From: JAJDIA01 sp031555145 | Lineage (GTDB): Bacteria; Bacteroidota; Bacteroidia; Bacteroidales; Tannerellaceae | Direction: 5' to 3' | Assembly: GCA_031555145.1 (NCBI GenBank) | Contig: JAVBUR010000017.1 | Location: 1-64,000, forward strand | Length of the DNA: 64,000 nt | Shown: piece by piece, positions 17,601 to 25,015 of the stretch | How the letters are laid out: every line of letters starts with the position of its first letter | Position numbering within the stretch: the first letter of the stretch is position 1 | The notes under the pieces: model-generated | Told to the model about the DNA's origin: nothing | What the model saw: the letters and a program-made list of their open reading frames with translations, nothing else | The model's database searches: none | Position numbers and translations under genes: made by a program

Positions 17601-20256
17601 CGGACGTTCAGATAAGGCCGACCCGAGTGGCATCACCATGTTGTCGTTCTCTGTCGATAAAGAATCGTATCAGGTAGGAGAGACGGTGACCGTCATCATT
17701 CCCTCCGCCGCCAATGGCCATGCACAGGTGGCGTTGGAGAATGGTTCTACCGTGATGAAGCGCGAATGGGTGACTGTTTCCGAAGGTAAGGATGCCAAGT
17801 ATCAGTTTACGGTAACACCCGAGATGGCGCCGAATATCTATGTCCATGTCACGCTGCTTCAACCGCATGCACAGACGGTAAACGACTTGCCGATCCGTAT
17901 GTATGGTGTCGTACCGGTATTTGTCACCAACAAAGAGTCGGTGCTCGAACCGCAGATCAAAATGCCGGACGTATTGCGTCCCGAAACGGAGTTCACCGTA
18001 TCGGTCAGTGAACAGAAAGGCAAACCGATGACCTATACGCTGGCAATTGTAGACGATGGCCTGCTCGACCTGACTAACTTCAAGACGCCCGATCCGTGGA
18101 GCGAATTTTATGCCCGCGAATTGTTGGGCATTCGTACCTGCGACATGTTCGACCAGGTGATCGGGGCCTACGCCGGACGCTACAGTTCGCTGTTCAGTGT
18201 CGGTGGCGACGAAATGTTGAAAGGACAGGATGCGAAGGCGAACCGCTTCCGTCCGGTGGTGAAATTCCTCGGTCCATTCACCTTAGATAAGGAAAAGACC
18301 AACGCACATAAAGTAACCCTGCCGATGTATGTCGGTTCGGTACGTACCATGATCGTTGCCGGACAAGACGGCGCCTATGGCCGTGCCGAAAAGACAACGC
18401 CCGTGCGCACACCGTTGATGATCCTTTCCACCCTGCCGCGTGTGATCAGTGTGGGCGAGGAGATCCTGCTGCCGGTCAATGTTTTTGCCATGGAAGAGTC
18501 GGTGAAGGATGTATCGGTCAGCGTCGAATCATCTGATAACCTTGAGGTAACGGATGGTAATACGAAGTCTGTCCGCTTCTCACAGACGGGTGACCAGATG
18601 GTCTTCTTCCGTATGAAAGCAGGTATGCAGACCGGAAAAGCAACCGTGCGTATCAATGCCACGGGTGGTGGACAAACCACTAAAGAAACGATAGAGATTG
18701 AAGTGCGTAATCCCAATCCGGTCGTTACACAGCATACGTCTAAACTGCTTGCCGCAGGCGAAACTGCCGAACTGCCTTATCAACTCAGCGGTAACCTGTC
18801 CGACAGTTGGATCAAACTCGAAGTATCCCGTATTCCGTCGGTCGATATCAGCCGCCGGTTCGATTACCTGTATAATTACCAGCATTATTGCTCCGAACAG
18901 CTTACATCGTGTGCCCTTCCGCTCCTGTTCGTTTCCCAGTTTAAGGATATGGACGCAAAGGAAAGTGAGATGGTGAGGAAAAATGTGCTGGCAGCGATCA
19001 ATAACCTCTACGGACGTCAGTTGCCGAATGGCGGCTTTGTCTATTGGCCGGGTAATGCCAGCGCCGACGAGTGGATCACCTCCTATGCCGGTAGCTTCCT
19101 TCTCCTGGCACAGGAAAAGGGATATGAAGTAAATAAGAATGTATTGAATAAGTGGAAAGCCTTCCAGAAACGGGCGGCACAGAACTGGACGCCCACCAGC
19201 CGTGATTCGGGTTGGCAGTACTGGCAGTCCGATCTCCAACAGGCCTATCGCCTCTATACGCTCGCCCTTGCCAATGCCGCCGAAATGGGCGCCATGAACC
19301 GGATGAAGGAAATGAAAGACCTTACCCTCCAAGCCAAATGGCGACTGGCTGCCGCCTATGCTGTGGCAGGCAAGGCCAATGCCGCCAACGAACTGGTGTT
19401 CAATGCCCAGACATTAGTCGAAGCTTATTCATCTAATAATGCCATCTATGGTTCTTACGACCGTGATGAGGCCATGATCCTCGAAACCCTCGTTCTGCTT
19501 GGCAAGGAACGCGAAGCCTTCACCCAGGCACAGAAGGTATCGAAGAACCTGTCTGCCGAAAGCTATTTCAGTACCCAGTCCACTGCCTTCTCCCTGATGG
19601 CTATGGGACGGTTGGCTTCAACACTTTCCGGCGCTATCGACATGGAATGGCATACGGCAGGGCAGAAGGTGCAGGTGGTGAAGTCTGCGAAAGCTATCTA
19701 CCAGACGGATATCCTCCCTTCCCCGCAACAGGGAACGGCAACAGTAGTGAATAAAGGCAGTGGTGCTTTGTACGTCGACCTGGTCACACGTACCCAACTG
19801 ATCAACGACACCCTGCCTGTCATGGCCAACAACCTGCGGCTGGATGTACGCTACGAAGACCTGAACGGCCGTCCGCTCGATGTCCACAGCTTGAAACAAA
19901 GCACGGACTTCCAGGCACGGGTAACCGTCGCCAATATCAGCGGCATGAACGATTACAAGGATATCGCCCTCACACACATCATCCCCTCCGGCTGGGAAAT
20001 CTACAACGAACGGATGATCAATACCGAGGGTACGGAAGAAGTAAAGACCGTCGACGCCTTTACCTACCAGGATATCCGCGACGACCGTGTACTGACCTAC
20101 TTCGACCTGCCCCGTAGCAAGTCGAAGACCTTCACCGTCCGCCTGCAAGCTGCCTACGCCGGTTCCTTCGTCCTCCCTGCCATCCAATGCGAAGCCATGT
20201 ACGACACCCAGGCTCAAGCCCGTACTGTCGCCGGCAGAGTGACGGTAGAAAAATAG
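14662..20256 (+). CDS. Bacterial alpha-2-macroglobulin family lipoprotein with intact thioester motif
   Basis: 1864 residues. The lipoprotein signal ends in VGLFSC, so the protein should be anchored in the periplasm. It has the large multi-domain macroglobulin layout: N-terminal beta domains, an MG2-like domain near residue 630 (RGVWRPGDTLHVSFIL), a central alpha-2-macroglobulin domain (VRTMIVAGQDGAYGRAEKT near residue 1230) and a C-terminal thioester domain. The thioester motif CSEQ is present at C1410. Bacterial homologues are thought to trap proteases that enter the periplasm. The gene lies 4 bases before pbpC; the same pairing occurs in E. coli (yfhM-pbpC), where it is read as coupling protease defence to wall repair. 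Confidence 0.93.
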   Translation: MNRLPLCRVTVGCLLLLVGLFSCKQVPKEIVPPAIFIPYVHAYTGGVISQTSTIRVELAREQPVVDLNTEVPGSPFLFSPSIKGKTYWADNKTLEFVPEPGALKQGQFYQATFKLGDFVDVTGDLKKFEFSFRVMERNFAVELQPVDISASTPDEATLKGEIRLSDVVDKSLVEQMLSVSSSDKQPLSVVIDAPENSNIYPFTIAGIRRGAKDSEVTLSVNGKKGDINKSAEEKALIPAKGDFRFLSAKRISRPENGIQLTFSEPVSDSQELKGLITLSGLSSYIFQVADNKVNVYFEETNLSSTVLSVNEGLRSQNDEALKESSSVSFSAQSLKPLVKMASTGTILPDSKNLIVPFQAVGLYAVDLSVVRVFESNMLMFMQDNSLSSSSELRRSGRLVYKKMFRLDTDPSKKTDEWEDYSVDLSGLINQEPGALYRVEISFRQEYSAYACGDGQEMKRFAETAEALTSVASGDMTEADEAVWDVPNTYYNSYYANVNWDVFSWSETGNPCHPSYYMTGDKFASCNVLATNIGLLVKQNATGMVWATVTDILTTDPLSGVDLTVYNFQLQPIGTGKSDANGFAEIKAKGKPFIVVAAQGKQKTYLKVQEGEELSVSRFDVSGKELQKGLKGFVYGERGVWRPGDTLHVSFILEDREKRIPDRHPVSFELYNPRGQFYSKLISAKGTNGFYTFDVPTKADDPTGLWNGYIKVGGTSFHKAFRVEAIKPNRLKINLKVPGAYIDAAKGNVPVSLSSSWLTGATASELKVKVEMTLSKVNTQFPNYSQYIFTDPATEYASARNDVFEGKLDGQGNASFSLKVPESKNAPGMLQAHITTRVFEPGGDASIQTTSVPFSPFSSYVGVNLNQPKGKYIETDTDHVFDVVTVNAEGKPVDRSNLEYKVYRVNWSWWWENRDDSFASYINNTSITPEASGTLSTVNGKAQFKFRVDYPSWGRYLVYVKDRNSGHAAGGTVYIDWPDWRGRSDKADPSGITMLSFSVDKESYQVGETVTVIIPSAANGHAQVALENGSTVMKREWVTVSEGKDAKYQFTVTPEMAPNIYVHVTLLQPHAQTVNDLPIRMYGVVPVFVTNKESVLEPQIKMPDVLRPETEFTVSVSEQKGKPMTYTLAIVDDGLLDLTNFKTPDPWSEFYARELLGIRTCDMFDQVIGAYAGRYSSLFSVGGDEMLKGQDAKANRFRPVVKFLGPFTLDKEKTNAHKVTLPMYVGSVRTMIVAGQDGAYGRAEKTTPVRTPLMILSTLPRVISVGEEILLPVNVFAMEESVKDVSVSVESSDNLEVTDGNTKSVRFSQTGDQMVFFRMKAGMQTGKATVRINATGGGQTTKETIEIEVRNPNPVVTQHTSKLLAAGETAELPYQLSGNLSDSWIKLEVSRIPSVDISRRFDYLYNYQHYCSEQLTSCALPLLFVSQFKDMDAKESEMVRKNVLAAINNLYGRQLPNGGFVYWPGNASADEWITSYAGSFLLLAQEKGYEVNKNVLNKWKAFQKRAAQNWTPTSRDSGWQYWQSDLQQAYRLYTLALANAAEMGAMNRMKEMKDLTLQAKWRLAAAYAVAGKANAANELVFNAQTLVEAYSSNNAIYGSYDRDEAMILETLVLLGKEREAFTQAQKVSKNLSAESYFSTQSTAFSLMAMGRLASTLSGAIDMEWHTAGQKVQVVKSAKAIYQTDILPSPQQGTATVVNKGSGALYVDLVTRTQLINDTLPVMANNLRLDVRYEDLNGRPLDVHSLKQSTDFQARVTVANISGMNDYKDIALTHIIPSGWEIYNERMINTEGTEEVKTVDAFTYQDIRDDRVLTYFDLPRSKSKTFTVRLQAAYAGSFVLPAIQCEAMYDTQAQARTVAGRVTVEK

Positions 20257-20260
20257 AGGC

Positions 20261-22639
20261 GTGAAGTGGATAGTGTATAAGGCTAACGCGGCTCCCCGCC
20301 TTGAAAGGCGGGGGGGACCGCCGCTTGCGGTGGTGGGGCGGTTGAAGTATTTCCTGATAGGGATCGCTTTGTTACTTGTCTGGTTCATCTTCTGCTTGCC
20401 ACGCCAGTTGTTTACAGTACCGTATGCAACGGTGGTAACCGACCGCCATGGCGAACTGCTTGGTGCCCGTATCGCCGAAGACGGACAATGGCGCTTTCCC
20501 CAACGCGACACAGTCTCCGCCAAAATGGAAGCCTGCCTGCTAACCTTCGAAGACCGCTATTTCCATTGGCATTGGGGCGTGAATCCGCTGGCAACGGGAA
20601 GGGCGATTGTCCAAAACGTAAAAGCCGGCCGGATAGTCAGTGGCGGTAGCACCCTCACCATGCAAACCATCCGCCTCGCCCGTAACCGTCCCCGTACCTG
20701 GCCGGAGAAACTGGTAGAGATGATCTGGGCCACTCGCCTGGAATTTCGTTACTCCAAAGAAAAGATACTGGCCATGTATGCTTCCCACGCTCCTTTCGGC
20801 GGCAATGTGGTGGGATTGGATGCCGCCGCCTGGCGTTACTTCGGCCATCCGGCTGACCAACTGTCGTGGGCAGAAGCCGCCACCCTGGCTGTCCTGCCGA
20901 ACGCCCCTGCCATGATCCACCTCTCGAAAAGCCGCGATCAACTGTTACGCAAGCGAAACCGCCTGTTGGCTCGACTGTATGAACAAGGTGCAATCGACAC
21001 CGCTTCCTATGAACTGGCCTTGGATGAACCCCTTCCCGACGAACCGCTTCCCCTTCCGCAGATTGCCCCGCACGTCGTCAGCTATTTCTACCGTACGGGC
21101 AAAGGCCAGCAATACCATTCGACTATCGACAAAGGAATACAGACACAGATAGAGCAACTACTTGAACGTTGGAATGACGAATTCCGCCGCAGCGATATTC
21201 GCAACATGGCGGCTATAGTGATTGACGTGCAAACCAATCAGGTGGTTGCCTATTGCGGCAATATACGCTTCCAGGAATCGGAATCATCCAACCAGGTCGA
21301 TGTAATTCGCGCACCTCGCAGTACAGGCAGTATCCTCAAACCCTTTCTCTACGCAGCCATGCTGCAGGAAGGCGAACTACTGCCTCATACTTTACTGCCC
21401 GATATACCTGTCAATATCAACGGCTTTTCTCCGCAAAACTTCAACCTGCAATTCGAAGGAGCAGTACCCGCATCGGAAGTAATCGCCCGTTCACTTAACG
21501 TGCCGTCTGTTCACATGCTCCGTCAATACGGTGTACCCAAGTTCTACGACCTGCTGAAACAAGCAGGACTGACCACCCTCTCCAAACCCTCTTCACACTA
21601 CGGGCTGTCGCTCATACTGGGCGGTGCCGAGGCTACCCTATGGGATGTAACGTCGGCTTATAGTGACATGGCTCGCTCGCTACTGGCCATTGAAAATAAA
21701 CCGGTAGCCCTGTTAATGTCCGAAGAAACGGAAACAAACAGAAAGACGAAAGTATCCTCGAAGAACACCCGTGTTTTCCAGCCCGCTGCCGTATGGCAAG
21801 TTTTCGATGCCATCAAGGAAGTAAACCGTCCCGAAGAGATCGACTGGCGAATCATCCCCTCCATGCAGACTGTTGCTTGGAAGACAGGGACGAGCTACGG
21901 TTTCCGCGATGCCTGGGCCGTAGGTGTCACGCCTCGTTATGTCGTAGGCGTCTGGGTAGGAAATGCTTCCGGCGAAGGCAAACCGGGATTGGTAGGAGCG
22001 CGTACGGCAGGTCCTGTCCTCTTCGATATATTCAATATGCTCCCGTCCTCCCGCTGGTTCGACCGACCGACCGCCGATTTCACTGAAACGGAAGTCTGCC
22101 ACCTGTCAGGCCATCTCAAAGGCCGCTTCTGTGAAGATGCAGATACCGTCCTCATTCTGCCAGCCGGACTGAAAACCGCAGCCTGTCCATACCATCACCC
22201 CATCCATCTCACCGCCGACGAAACCCGCCGCGTGTATGAAACCTGCATTGATACCGAATCAACCATCCAACGCAACTGGTTCACCCTGCCGCCTACCTGG
22301 GAATGGTATTACAAACAACATCACCCCGAATACCGACCACTTCCGCCCTTCAAACCCGGTTGTGGTGAAGACAACCTCCAACCGATGCAGTTCATCTATC
22401 CCCAGATGAACGCCCGCATCCGTCTTCCGCGCCAACTAGACGGCCGGGTAGGGGAGATCACCTTCGAGCTTGTCCATACCCATTCCAATGCCACCATCTA
22501 TTGGCACCTGGATGATACTTACCTTGCTCTTACGCAAGACTTCCACAAACTCTCCGTTTCCCCATCCCCCGGCAAACACTCCATGACCGTCGTCGACGAC
22601 GAAGGCAACACCCTCTCCGTCTCCTTCACGGTGGAATAA
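20261..22639 (+). CDS. pbpC: Penicillin-binding protein 1C (transglycosylase/transpeptidase)
   Basis: About 792 residues: a short cytoplasmic N-terminus, one transmembrane helix (YFLIGIALLLVWFIFCLP), a GT51 transglycosylase domain (FEDRYFHWHWGVNPLATGRA, GGSTLTMQTIRL), a transpeptidase domain with SILK (S357), SLN and KTGTS motifs, and a C-terminal domain typical of PBP1C. It polymerises and may cross-link peptidoglycan. The first ~27 codons are odd: they run through a REP-like pair of palindromes (20294-20334), so the N-terminal tail is encoded by repeat DNA. The start may be GTG 20261 (AGAGG just upstream) or TTG 20342 after the element. It forms an operon with the macroglobulin gene. Confidence 0.93.
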   Translation: MKWIVYKANAAPRLERRGGPPLAVVGRLKYFLIGIALLLVWFIFCLPRQLFTVPYATVVTDRHGELLGARIAEDGQWRFPQRDTVSAKMEACLLTFEDRYFHWHWGVNPLATGRAIVQNVKAGRIVSGGSTLTMQTIRLARNRPRTWPEKLVEMIWATRLEFRYSKEKILAMYASHAPFGGNVVGLDAAAWRYFGHPADQLSWAEAATLAVLPNAPAMIHLSKSRDQLLRKRNRLLARLYEQGAIDTASYELALDEPLPDEPLPLPQIAPHVVSYFYRTGKGQQYHSTIDKGIQTQIEQLLERWNDEFRRSDIRNMAAIVIDVQTNQVVAYCGNIRFQESESSNQVDVIRAPRSTGSILKPFLYAAMLQEGELLPHTLLPDIPVNINGFSPQNFNLQFEGAVPASEVIARSLNVPSVHMLRQYGVPKFYDLLKQAGLTTLSKPSSHYGLSLILGGAEATLWDVTSAYSDMARSLLAIENKPVALLMSEETETNRKTKVSSKNTRVFQPAAVWQVFDAIKEVNRPEEIDWRIIPSMQTVAWKTGTSYGFRDAWAVGVTPRYVVGVWVGNASGEGKPGLVGARTAGPVLFDIFNMLPSSRWFDRPTADFTETEVCHLSGHLKGRFCEDADTVLILPAGLKTAACPYHHPIHLTADETRRVYETCIDTESTIQRNWFTLPPTWEWYYKQHHPEYRPLPPFKPGCGEDNLQPMQFIYPQMNARIRLPRQLDGRVGEITFELVHTHSNATIYWHLDDTYLALTQDFHKLSVSPSPGKHSMTVVDDEGNTLSVSFTVE
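20292..20334. repeat. REP-like double palindrome inside the pbpC 5' end
   Basis: CCCCGCCTT (20294-20302) and AAGGCGGGG (20305-20313) form a perfect 9-bp stem around GA. Immediately after, ACCGCCGC (20317-20324) and GCGGTGGT (20327-20334) form an 8-bp stem with one G-T pair around TT. GC-rich twin hairpins of this kind are typical of intergenic REP elements, but this one is in frame at the start of a coding region. Confidence 0.6.
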
Positions 22640-22734
22640 GTAATTCATCCGGTTTTTTTAGGCATGGAAATAGCCGAAGACAGTAATCCCATATTGACGA
22701 TAGCGTATCTGAAAAAATGAGTATTGTTAATCCG

Positions 22735-22811
22735 CCTTGCATTCCTGCCTATTGCATGTCTATTACATGCCTATATGTTGCCTATATCCCTTCCATATCC
22801 TGTTTTCCATA
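22735..22811. repeat. Degenerate tandem array, 11-bp period (array B)
   Basis: Seven consecutive 11-bp units start at 22735, 22746, 22757, 22768, 22779, 22790 and 22801. The clearest are TGCCTATTGCA, TGTCTATTACA, TGCCTATATGT and TGCCTATATCC. Taken in pairs the period is 22 bp with about two thirds identity. The array lies between pbpC and the response regulator gene (convergent), ending 8 bases from the regulator stop codon. Confidence 0.6.
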
Positions 22812-22818
22812 CCTTCTG

Positions 22819-23505
22819 TTACTGCTCAAAGCAATACCCATACCCCAACCTTGTGACGATGTTCTTCCCATAGCTGCCGATCTTTTTGCGGAGGCGGGTG
22901 ATGTTGACGTCGATGGTGCGGTCGAGGACATAGGCTTCGTCTTTCCATACGCGGGAGAGGATCTCATCGCGGGTGAAGACTTGGCCGATGTGTTCGAGGA
23001 AAAGCTTCAGTATCTCGTATTCTTTTTTGGTGAGAGAGATTTCCTGGCCGTTGACGGTAGCCTTGATGCGTTGGGTGTCGAGGGCGAGGGTTTCGTATTC
23101 GAGAAGGGTGTTCTCGGGTTCTTTGCCTTTATCGGCGGTACGTCGCAGGACTGCCTTAACACGGGCGGCCACCTGACGGATGGAGAACGGTTTTGAGATA
23201 TAATCGTCGGCGCCCAGGTTGAAGCCGGTCAACAGATCGTTCTCCGTATCTTTGGCGGTGAGGAAGATGATGGGCACGTCGGCTGTTTTTTCCGTTTTGC
23301 GTACGATGCTGGCCATTTTGAAGCCGGATATTTCATTCATCATCACGTCGAGCATAAGCAGGCTATAGACCGAGAGGTCTTTTTGCAAGGCTTCTTCAGC
23401 ACTGAAAGCGGTATCTACTTCATATCCTTCTGTTTCCAGATTGAACTTGAGTATTTCACATAAATCAGCTTCGTCGTCCACGACCAGGATGCGGGTTGTT
23501 GCCAT
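22819..23505 (-). CDS. OmpR/PhoB-family response regulator, orphan
   Basis: 228 residues from ATG 23505. An N-terminal REC domain (LVVDDEADLC, phosphoacceptor Asp in LLMLDVMMNE, the switch Thr in FLTAKD, Lys in YISKPF) is joined to a C-terminal winged-helix domain (SLTKKEYEILKLFLEHIGQVFTRDEIL, VDVNITRLRKKIG, TRLGYGYCFEQ). It should bind DNA as a dimer when phosphorylated. No histidine kinase is adjacent on either side, unlike most OmpR-type regulators. A -7 element lies 20-27 bases upstream of the start, so the 5' leader is very short. Longer versions of the frame upstream lack family similarity. Confidence 0.92.
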   Translation of the reverse strand: MATTRILVVDDEADLCEILKFNLETEGYEVDTAFSAEEALQKDLSVYSLLMLDVMMNEISGFKMASIVRKTEKTADVPIIFLTAKDTENDLLTGFNLGADDYISKPFSIRQVAARVKAVLRRTADKGKEPENTLLEYETLALDTQRIKATVNGQEISLTKKEYEILKLFLEHIGQVFTRDEILSRVWKDEAYVLDRTIDVNITRLRKKIGSYGKNIVTRLGYGYCFEQ

Positions 23506-23524
23506 AGGTATTTCGAGTTTACTA

Positions 23525-23532
23525 CAAATATA
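23525..23532 (-). promoter_or_regulatory. -7 element for the OmpR-type regulator
   Basis: TATATTTG on the minus strand is a perfect TAnnTTTG match; transcription would start about 13 bases before the ATG at 23505. Confidence 0.45.
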
Positions 23533-23803
23533 GTGAAAGCTGAGAGCCGTCAAGCTTGCTTGAATGGCCGAGGCGCATCCTATATTCTGCAAAAATATTT
23601 ATTTTTCAGCAAAGATGATGCATTTTCATTTCAGTAAGATGAAATAGATGTTACAACTTTATGACATTTACAGAGCCGATATCCGCTTATCGCCTGAAAT
23701 AGAGTCGCTAGTAAACAAAAGAACAGCATGTTATGTTATATATATGAAACGCATGAAGTACATTTTTTGTTTAATAGTATTATATAGTAATGATGTTATG
23801 AGG

Positions 23804-23834
23804 AAAAGGCGTGTGAGTGAATCATCCGCCTTTT
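23804..23834 (+). terminator. Plus-strand terminator hairpin without an assigned gene
   Basis: AAAAGGCG (23804-23811) and CGCCTTTT (23827-23834) form a perfect 8-bp stem followed by TT and C. The nearest upstream plus-strand gene is pbpC, over 1.1 kb away across an antisense gene. Confidence 0.5.
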
Positions 23835-23861
23835 TTCTGTGCTTGTTCCGATATTATTTCT

Positions 23862-23869
23862 TACTTTTG
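23862..23869 (+). promoter_or_regulatory. -7 element for the DUF5063-exonuclease-RlmI operon
   Basis: TACTTTTG is a perfect TAnnTTTG match. Transcription would start near 23876, which rules out longer N-terminal extensions and favours ATG 23889 with GGAG just upstream. Confidence 0.5.
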
Positions 23870-23888
23870 CCACTTAATGGAGTATGAT

Positions 23889-24434
23889 ATGAAAGATGAA
23901 CAGCATCCTATTTACGACCGGAATACATTGGAGTTTGTGTCTGTAGCCTATGAGTACTGCACGTTTGTGGAGACTGCCGGGCAATATACACCCGCTGAAT
24001 TTGTAGATAAAGCTGCTAAATTATTACCGCTACTCTACCTGAAAGCGGCTTTGCTTCCGGAAGTGGAAGCGGATGAAGACGAAGATATGGAAATGACCGT
24101 GACGGAGGATATGTATGAATTTGTACGTAACCAGATTGTCGGCCTGTTGGGAGACAGGGATACCTATCTGGAAACGTTCCATCCGGATATGCCGTATAGT
24201 GATACGCCCATAGCCGCATTTATTTCAGAAAACTTGGCGGATATTTATCAGGATACAGGTAATTTTGTGGCCTTGTTCAAGCATGAGAATGAAGAAGCCA
24301 TGTTTCAAGCCCTGGGGGTCTGCGGGAAGAATTTCCGTACCTACTGGGGACAACAACTATTGAACGCGCTCAGGTCGCTGCATGCCGTGCGATACAGCGC
24401 AAATGATGATCAGGAAATTGACGATAACGAATGA
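23889..24434 (+). CDS. DUF5063 domain protein
   Basis: 181 acidic residues, probably mostly helical, matching the DUF5063 family: FVSVAYEYCTFVE near the start, LLPLLYLKAALLPEVE and SENLADIYQDTGNFV later. No signal peptide or membrane segment. The function of the family is not known. Its ATGA stop/start overlap with the exonuclease gene and the repeated pairing of these genes in Bacteroidales (from memory) suggest a shared function in RNA or nucleic-acid processing. Start chosen from the promoter position and GGAG ribosome binding site; ATG 23877 is possible but nearly leaderless. Confidence 0.75.
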   Translation: MKDEQHPIYDRNTLEFVSVAYEYCTFVETAGQYTPAEFVDKAAKLLPLLYLKAALLPEVEADEDEDMEMTVTEDMYEFVRNQIVGLLGDRDTYLETFHPDMPYSDTPIAAFISENLADIYQDTGNFVALFKHENEEAMFQALGVCGKNFRTYWGQQLLNALRSLHAVRYSANDDQEIDDNE

Positions 24435-25015
24435 TACAACAATTCACGCACTCGATAACGAAAGAAGAGATCAACCAGTTGCCCGTGGAAGAGTTTCCCG
24501 GGCGGATTGTGTTGGTTGAAACAAAAGAAGCAACTGATAAGGCTGTCGCCCAATTGATGCAACACCCCCGTGTCGGGTTTGATACGGAAACACGCCCCAG
24601 TTTCAAAAAAGGACAACGTTTTAAGATCGCTCTGATGCAAGTGTCGACAGAAGATACCTGCTACCTTTTCCGGCTGAACAAGATCGATATGCCTGAGTCA
24701 CTGCTCGGCTTTATCGAAAGCACTACGATACAGAAGATCGGCCTCTCGCTCCGGGATGATTTTGGTGCTTTACGCCGCCGGACGGAAGTTGAACCCGCAC
24801 AGTTCCTTGACTTGCAGAACTTTGTCGGTCAGTTTGGTATCGAAGATGCCAGCCTGCAAAAGATATATGCCATCCTTTTCAAAAAGAAGATATCCAAAGG
24901 CCAACGACTGACCAACTGGGAAGCCGACCGTCTTACCGAGTCTCAACAGAAGTATGCGGCATTGGATGCCTGGACCTGCCTGAAAATATATAACTACTTA
25001 AATCCGAATACATGA
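24431..25015 (+). CDS. DEDDy-type 3'-5' exonuclease domain protein
   Basis: 194 residues with the DnaQ/RNase D-like fold. The catalytic pieces visible are DTETRP (motif I Asp and Glu), GLSLRDDFGALRR (motif II region), LDLQNFVG, and YAALDAWTCLKIY (motif III with Tyr and Asp). The domain is alone, without the HRDC domain of RNase D, so this is a small 3'-5' exonuclease acting on RNA or DNA ends. It overlaps both neighbours by 4 bp (ATGA), showing tight translational coupling with DUF5063 and RlmI-like methyltransferase genes. This may point to RNA maturation or ribosome-related work. Confidence 0.88.
   Translation: MIQQFTHSITKEEINQLPVEEFPGRIVLVETKEATDKAVAQLMQHPRVGFDTETRPSFKKGQRFKIALMQVSTEDTCYLFRLNKIDMPESLLGFIESTTIQKIGLSLRDDFGALRRRTEVEPAQFLDLQNFVGQFGIEDASLQKIYAILFKKKISKGQRLTNWEADRLTESQQKYAALDAWTCLKIYNYLNPNT

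Larger units (their letters stand above)
23506..23888. other. Divergent intergenic region between regulator and DUF5063 gene
   Basis: 383 bases with no supported gene. It holds a minus-strand -7 element for the regulator, a plus-strand terminator-like hairpin with no known gene in front of it, and a plus-strand -7 element for the DUF5063 operon. A small ATTTCA/TGAAAT stem lies near 23629-23645. Confidence 0.5.

Noticed and set aside
18580..19332. A 250-codon minus-strand frame
   Set aside because: Antisense to the conserved thioester domain region of the macroglobulin; no family resemblance.
19618..20523. A 301-codon minus-strand frame
   Set aside because: It spans the end of the macroglobulin and start of pbpC on the other strand, with low-complexity translation and no domain.
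23506..23592. Extended N-terminus of the OmpR-type regulator
   Set aside because: The extension has no similarity to REC domains and contains the likely promoter.
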